Source: JAUVZL01 sp965603515 (lineage in GTDB: Bacteria > Hydrothermota > Tepidihabitantia > SM23-42). From it: a DNA stretch of 53,135 nucleotides. The DNA is taken from contig CBFDDH010000016.1 in NCBI GenBank assembly GCA_965603515.1, positions 1 to 53,135 on the forward strand, read 5' to 3'. The notes below the pieces were generated by a model. That model had not been told where the DNA came from, did no database searches, and was given only the letters and a program-made list of their open reading frames with translations. A program made the translations under genes and the position numbers. Of the stretch, positions 50,890-53,135 are shown in pieces. Every line of letters begins with the position of its first letter. Positions within the stretch are counted from its first letter, which is position 1.

Positions 50890-52123
50890 AAGCATCTGGA
50901 GAAATAGATCTTTCGTATTCTATTTAATTGGTCAAACCATTTCTTCACTTGGGGATGGTTTCTATTTAGTAGCTTTTATGTGGTTAGCATTACAGTTGTC
51001 CGGCGGTAAAGGACTTGTCATCGGAGGTATATTTAGTATTTACACGTTGAATGGAGTGATATTCGGCTTTATCGCCGGACCAACAGCTGACAAATTCAAT
51101 AAGAGAAGAATTCTGATAATCGTAGATATCGCACGTGGCTTTGCAGTATTATTTCTTTTCGTCCTGGTCAGGTTCAATATGGTGACGATTATTTATTTAT
51201 ACATTATTACATTTGTGTTTTCTGTATTTTCACCATTTTTCCACCGTACAGAGTTTACTATAATTCCAGAGTTAGTGCCTAAAGAACTTCTTCTTAAAAC
51301 AAACGGTATTATTGCTGGCGCAAGAAGATTAATGCAGGTTATATCTCCTGGTCTTGGAGGTATTATTATTAGCCTGGTAGGTATTGAGAATTGCTTTCTC
51401 ATTGATGCCGTTACTTTCTTTTTTTCCTCCTTCTGCATTATTTTCGTCGTAGCACAATATTCTCGTCAGACAATGGAAGCAACAAAGGTCAAGTCATTTC
51501 TTGCCAATATAAAAGATGGATACAGAATACTCGTTGGTTCCTCATTTTTATTGACACTCGCCATTTATGCGGCTTGCATCAACTTCTTAGGCGGTCCAGT
51601 TATGCCGCTACTGCCATTACTCGCAGAAAAATATGGGATGGAGGCATCAGGATATGGTCTGATGATGAGTGCTTTATCGGTTGGTTTGGTTGCAGCTAGT
51701 TTTCTCATCGGATTTCTGGGCAAAATACTGCGTAGAGTTCCTATGATACTTGTTGGGCTGATCATTTCCGCAATAGCGATTTTGATTATGGGTATTGGTT
51801 TTGTACCTGTTGTTATACTTATTGCTCTATTCTTTCTTGGCGCTGGCCTTAGTTTATCCAATCTTCCAATCACTACGCTTTTTCAAGAAAAAGTCTCCTC
51901 CGATAAAATAGGTGTGGTTTCCAGTTTTGTCTTTACTATTGCACAAATGGCGCTGCCAATTTCCATTGCGATAAGTGGTTTTCTCGTTGATTTTTTTTCC
52001 ATTAGCATTATTTTCATAGCCGTTGGCATTATGCTCCTGATCGGTGCTGTAATCGGTTTCGCATTGCCCCAATTCAAGACTCCGAGCATAGGTCCAACAT
52101 CATTATTCGGAGTTGACGTTTAG
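50882..52123 (+). CDS. MFS transporter, probable exporter of the modified peptide
   Basis: The protein has 413 residues and about 12 membrane helices. The first loop has the major-facilitator signature GPTADKFNKRRILIIVD, and the N-terminus FVFYLIGQTISSLGDGFYLVAFMWLAL matches the macrolide-efflux/DHA3 type (MefA-like). It lies in the cytoplasmic membrane and would pump a small molecule out. Its start overlaps the radical SAM gene by 8 bp, so it is translationally coupled and most likely provides export of, or self-immunity to, the peptide product. No peptidase domain is fused. Confidence 0.92.
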   Translation: MDKSIWRNRSFVFYLIGQTISSLGDGFYLVAFMWLALQLSGGKGLVIGGIFSIYTLNGVIFGFIAGPTADKFNKRRILIIVDIARGFAVLFLFVLVRFNMVTIIYLYIITFVFSVFSPFFHRTEFTIIPELVPKELLLKTNGIIAGARRLMQVISPGLGGIIISLVGIENCFLIDAVTFFFSSFCIIFVVAQYSRQTMEATKVKSFLANIKDGYRILVGSSFLLTLAIYAACINFLGGPVMPLLPLLAEKYGMEASGYGLMMSALSVGLVAASFLIGFLGKILRRVPMILVGLIISAIAILIMGIGFVPVVILIALFFLGAGLSLSNLPITTLFQEKVSSDKIGVVSSFVFTIAQMALPISIAISGFLVDFFSISIIFIAVGIMLLIGAVIGFALPQFKTPSIGPTSLFGVDV

Positions 52124-52138
52124 CTGTTCGCCACCACA

Positions 52139-52167
52139 TGAGAGCAGGTGTTCAATTGTTCGGTTTT
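52139..52167 (+). repeat. left terminal inverted repeat of the Y1 transposase element
   Basis: TGAGAGCAGGTG-N6-TGTTCGGTTTT. It matches the reverse complement of 53057-53085 at the outer 12 and inner 11 positions, differing in the six bases between. The CACC...GGTG arms around it can form a small hairpin. Confidence 0.85.
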
Positions 52168-52168
52168 G

Positions 52169-53038
52169 ATGCTTAAGAATATACGTTTAAGAGGATGTGA
52201 GCTATATCATCATATCTATAACCGGGGCAATGATCGGCATCCAATATTTAAAAAACCATCTGATTACAAAAAATACTTAAAGTATCTTAAAAAATACAGC
52301 GAAGCATATGGAATCGATGTTATTGCCTACGCCTTGATGGAATGGCATATCCATCTCTTCATCTTAGATCATCGTGGTGCGATATCAGAATTCATGGAGA
52401 GGCTGCACGGACGTTATGCGATAGTGTTCAACAGATGCTATGGTCGGGTCGGACACGTATTTGGTAGCAGATTCAAAAACAGTATCGTGGATGTTGATAA
52501 TTACGCTATCTGGCTCTCGCGCTACATTCATCGGCAGGCAGTAGAGGCAGGTCTCGTTGAGAAACCAGAAGACTATGAATGGACAAGTTATCAAAGCTAT
52601 GTTAGCAAGGTGGCGAAATCAGTTGTGAAGCCCGAAATCGTCTTGTCGCAATTCAAGAACGCATCTAATGATTCACATATTGCGTATGAAGAATTTGTGA
52701 ATTGTAATGATGATGGACAAATTAATTGGCGAGAAACTGAACAAAGTTCTCAATCAATTATCGGCAATAGATCCTACATTGAAGAAGTGAGTACGAAACT
52801 GGGAATTATCAACGTACCGGAATCTTCTGTGGAAAAAGCCCTCAGTTACGTATGTTTCTGTTTGAGCAAATCGATTGATGAACTGAAGCGTCCTAAAGGT
52901 AGGGAGCAACGCATTTTACGCCACAAGGCCGTGGTCATCTTGTCACAAGAATACAGCTTCGGGGTTAGAAAAATTGCCCGTGCTTTGAATATGTCACCAT
53001 CAACCGTTTCGCAAATTCTCAACAGTACAATTGGGTAA
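52169..53038 (+). CDS. REP-associated tyrosine transposase (RAYT, Y1/HUH) with C-terminal helix-turn-helix
   Basis: The protein has 289 residues from the preferred ATG at 52169 (MLKNIRLRGCELYHHIYNRGNDRHPIF). The Y1 fold has the HUH motif WHIHLF at about residue 58 and the catalytic Tyr in RYIHRQAVEAGLV at about residue 120. The C-terminal HTH (RHKAVVILSQEYSFGVRKIARALNMSPSTVSQILNS) is an extra DNA-binding part seen in a subset of RAYTs. Such single-strand nucleases cut and join REP hairpin DNA. A GTG at 52148 inside the inverted repeat would extend the frame but is unlikely. A truncated relative lies at 48910-49116. Confidence 0.9.
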   Translation: MLKNIRLRGCELYHHIYNRGNDRHPIFKKPSDYKKYLKYLKKYSEAYGIDVIAYALMEWHIHLFILDHRGAISEFMERLHGRYAIVFNRCYGRVGHVFGSRFKNSIVDVDNYAIWLSRYIHRQAVEAGLVEKPEDYEWTSYQSYVSKVAKSVVKPEIVLSQFKNASNDSHIAYEEFVNCNDDGQINWRETEQSSQSIIGNRSYIEEVSTKLGIINVPESSVEKALSYVCFCLSKSIDELKRPKGREQRILRHKAVVILSQEYSFGVRKIARALNMSPSTVSQILNSTIG

Positions 53039-53056
53039 ACCCAGGAGAATAATTGA

Positions 53057-53085
53057 AAAACCGAACACTCTGGCACCTGCTCTCA
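53057..53085 (-). repeat. right terminal inverted repeat of the Y1 transposase element
   Basis: Inverted partner of 52139-52167. The segment continues into an AGGTG that pairs with CACCT at 53075-53079, forming a small REP-like hairpin, and is followed by a T-rich tract at 53098-53107 that may terminate transposase transcription. Confidence 0.85.
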
Positions 53086-53135
53086 AGGTGTTTGGTTTTG
53101 TTTTTTTACCATTTACGGTATATCGGTGTTTACAA

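Larger units (their letters stand above)
52139..53085 (+). mobile_element. REP-associated Y1 transposase element with terminal inverted repeats
   Basis: A 947-bp unit consists of an intact Y1 transposase gene between 29-bp imperfect inverted repeats. RAYT genes typically sit between two inverted REP sequences, which this matches. Confidence 0.78.

Overview
The window reads as chromosomal DNA of an uncultured, Gram-negative, probably anaerobic bacterium of FCB-like character; a candidate-phylum lineage such as WOR-3 would fit. This assignment is inference. It rests on a bactofilin, an MglA/roadblock pair, large secreted proteases with C-terminal FlgD/Por-like sorting domains, a multi-cluster RnfB-like ferredoxin protein, and a full Wzx/Wzy/Wzz polysaccharide locus. 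Housekeeping genes (dnaE, purQ, thioredoxin, tRNA-Glu) and an exact 16-bp parS consensus indicate chromosome rather than plasmid.

Layout. 1-6.0 kb: tRNA-Glu, then bactofilin, an MBL-fold hydrolase and purQ, then an HcnA/HcnB-like iron-sulfur/flavoprotein pair, an RnfB-like protein and an agmatinase, with gaps full of short dispersed repeats. 6.4-18.2 kb: a secreted M1 aminopeptidase followed by a mosaic glycan-modification region (asparagine-synthetase-like enzyme, two GT4 glycosyltransferases, NodU-type carbamoyltransferase, PP-loop ATPase, methyltransferase, two sugar-nucleotide epimerases). This region carries two sets of duplicated DNA: a 537-bp copy of the M1 3' end and a 286-bp block shared by the two glycosyltransferase genes. 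18.5-27.6 kb: an exopolysaccharide/O-antigen operon on the minus strand (Wzz, Wzx, Wzy, three GT4 enzymes, a secreted TIM-barrel-like protein). 27.8-39.6 kb: roadblock/MglA pair, a zinc-ribbon-like protein, dnaE, parS, a thioredoxin/TlpA/OsmC redox set, ArsR-type regulator, HAD phosphatase, tricorn-like protease and a lone Lrp ligand-binding domain. 39.7-48.9 kb: a GAF-AAA+-Fis sigma-54 activator whose leader contains a strong intrinsic terminator, a giant subtilase, and a cyclase/NTPase/TPR signalling protein.

The most novel region is 49.1-53.1 kb. A 28-residue peptide gene missed by length-based gene callers follows a near-consensus sigma-54 promoter with two TGACA-N4-TGTCA palindromes upstream. 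It is followed by a small attenuator-like hairpin, a radical SAM/SPASM enzyme with a PqqD-like C-terminus, and an overlapping MFS exporter gene. This is a complete-looking, apparently undescribed RiPP (ribosomally made, post-translationally modified peptide) locus. It is bracketed by a truncated and an intact copy of a Y1 (REP-associated) transposase, the intact one flanked by 29-bp imperfect inverted repeats.

A second window-wide pattern is the promoter architecture. Fourteen promoters of the form TTGACA-like, exactly 16 bp, TATAAT-like can be read by eye. In about half of them the predicted transcription start falls on or within a few bases of the start codon, so leaderless or near-leaderless mRNAs appear common in this organism.
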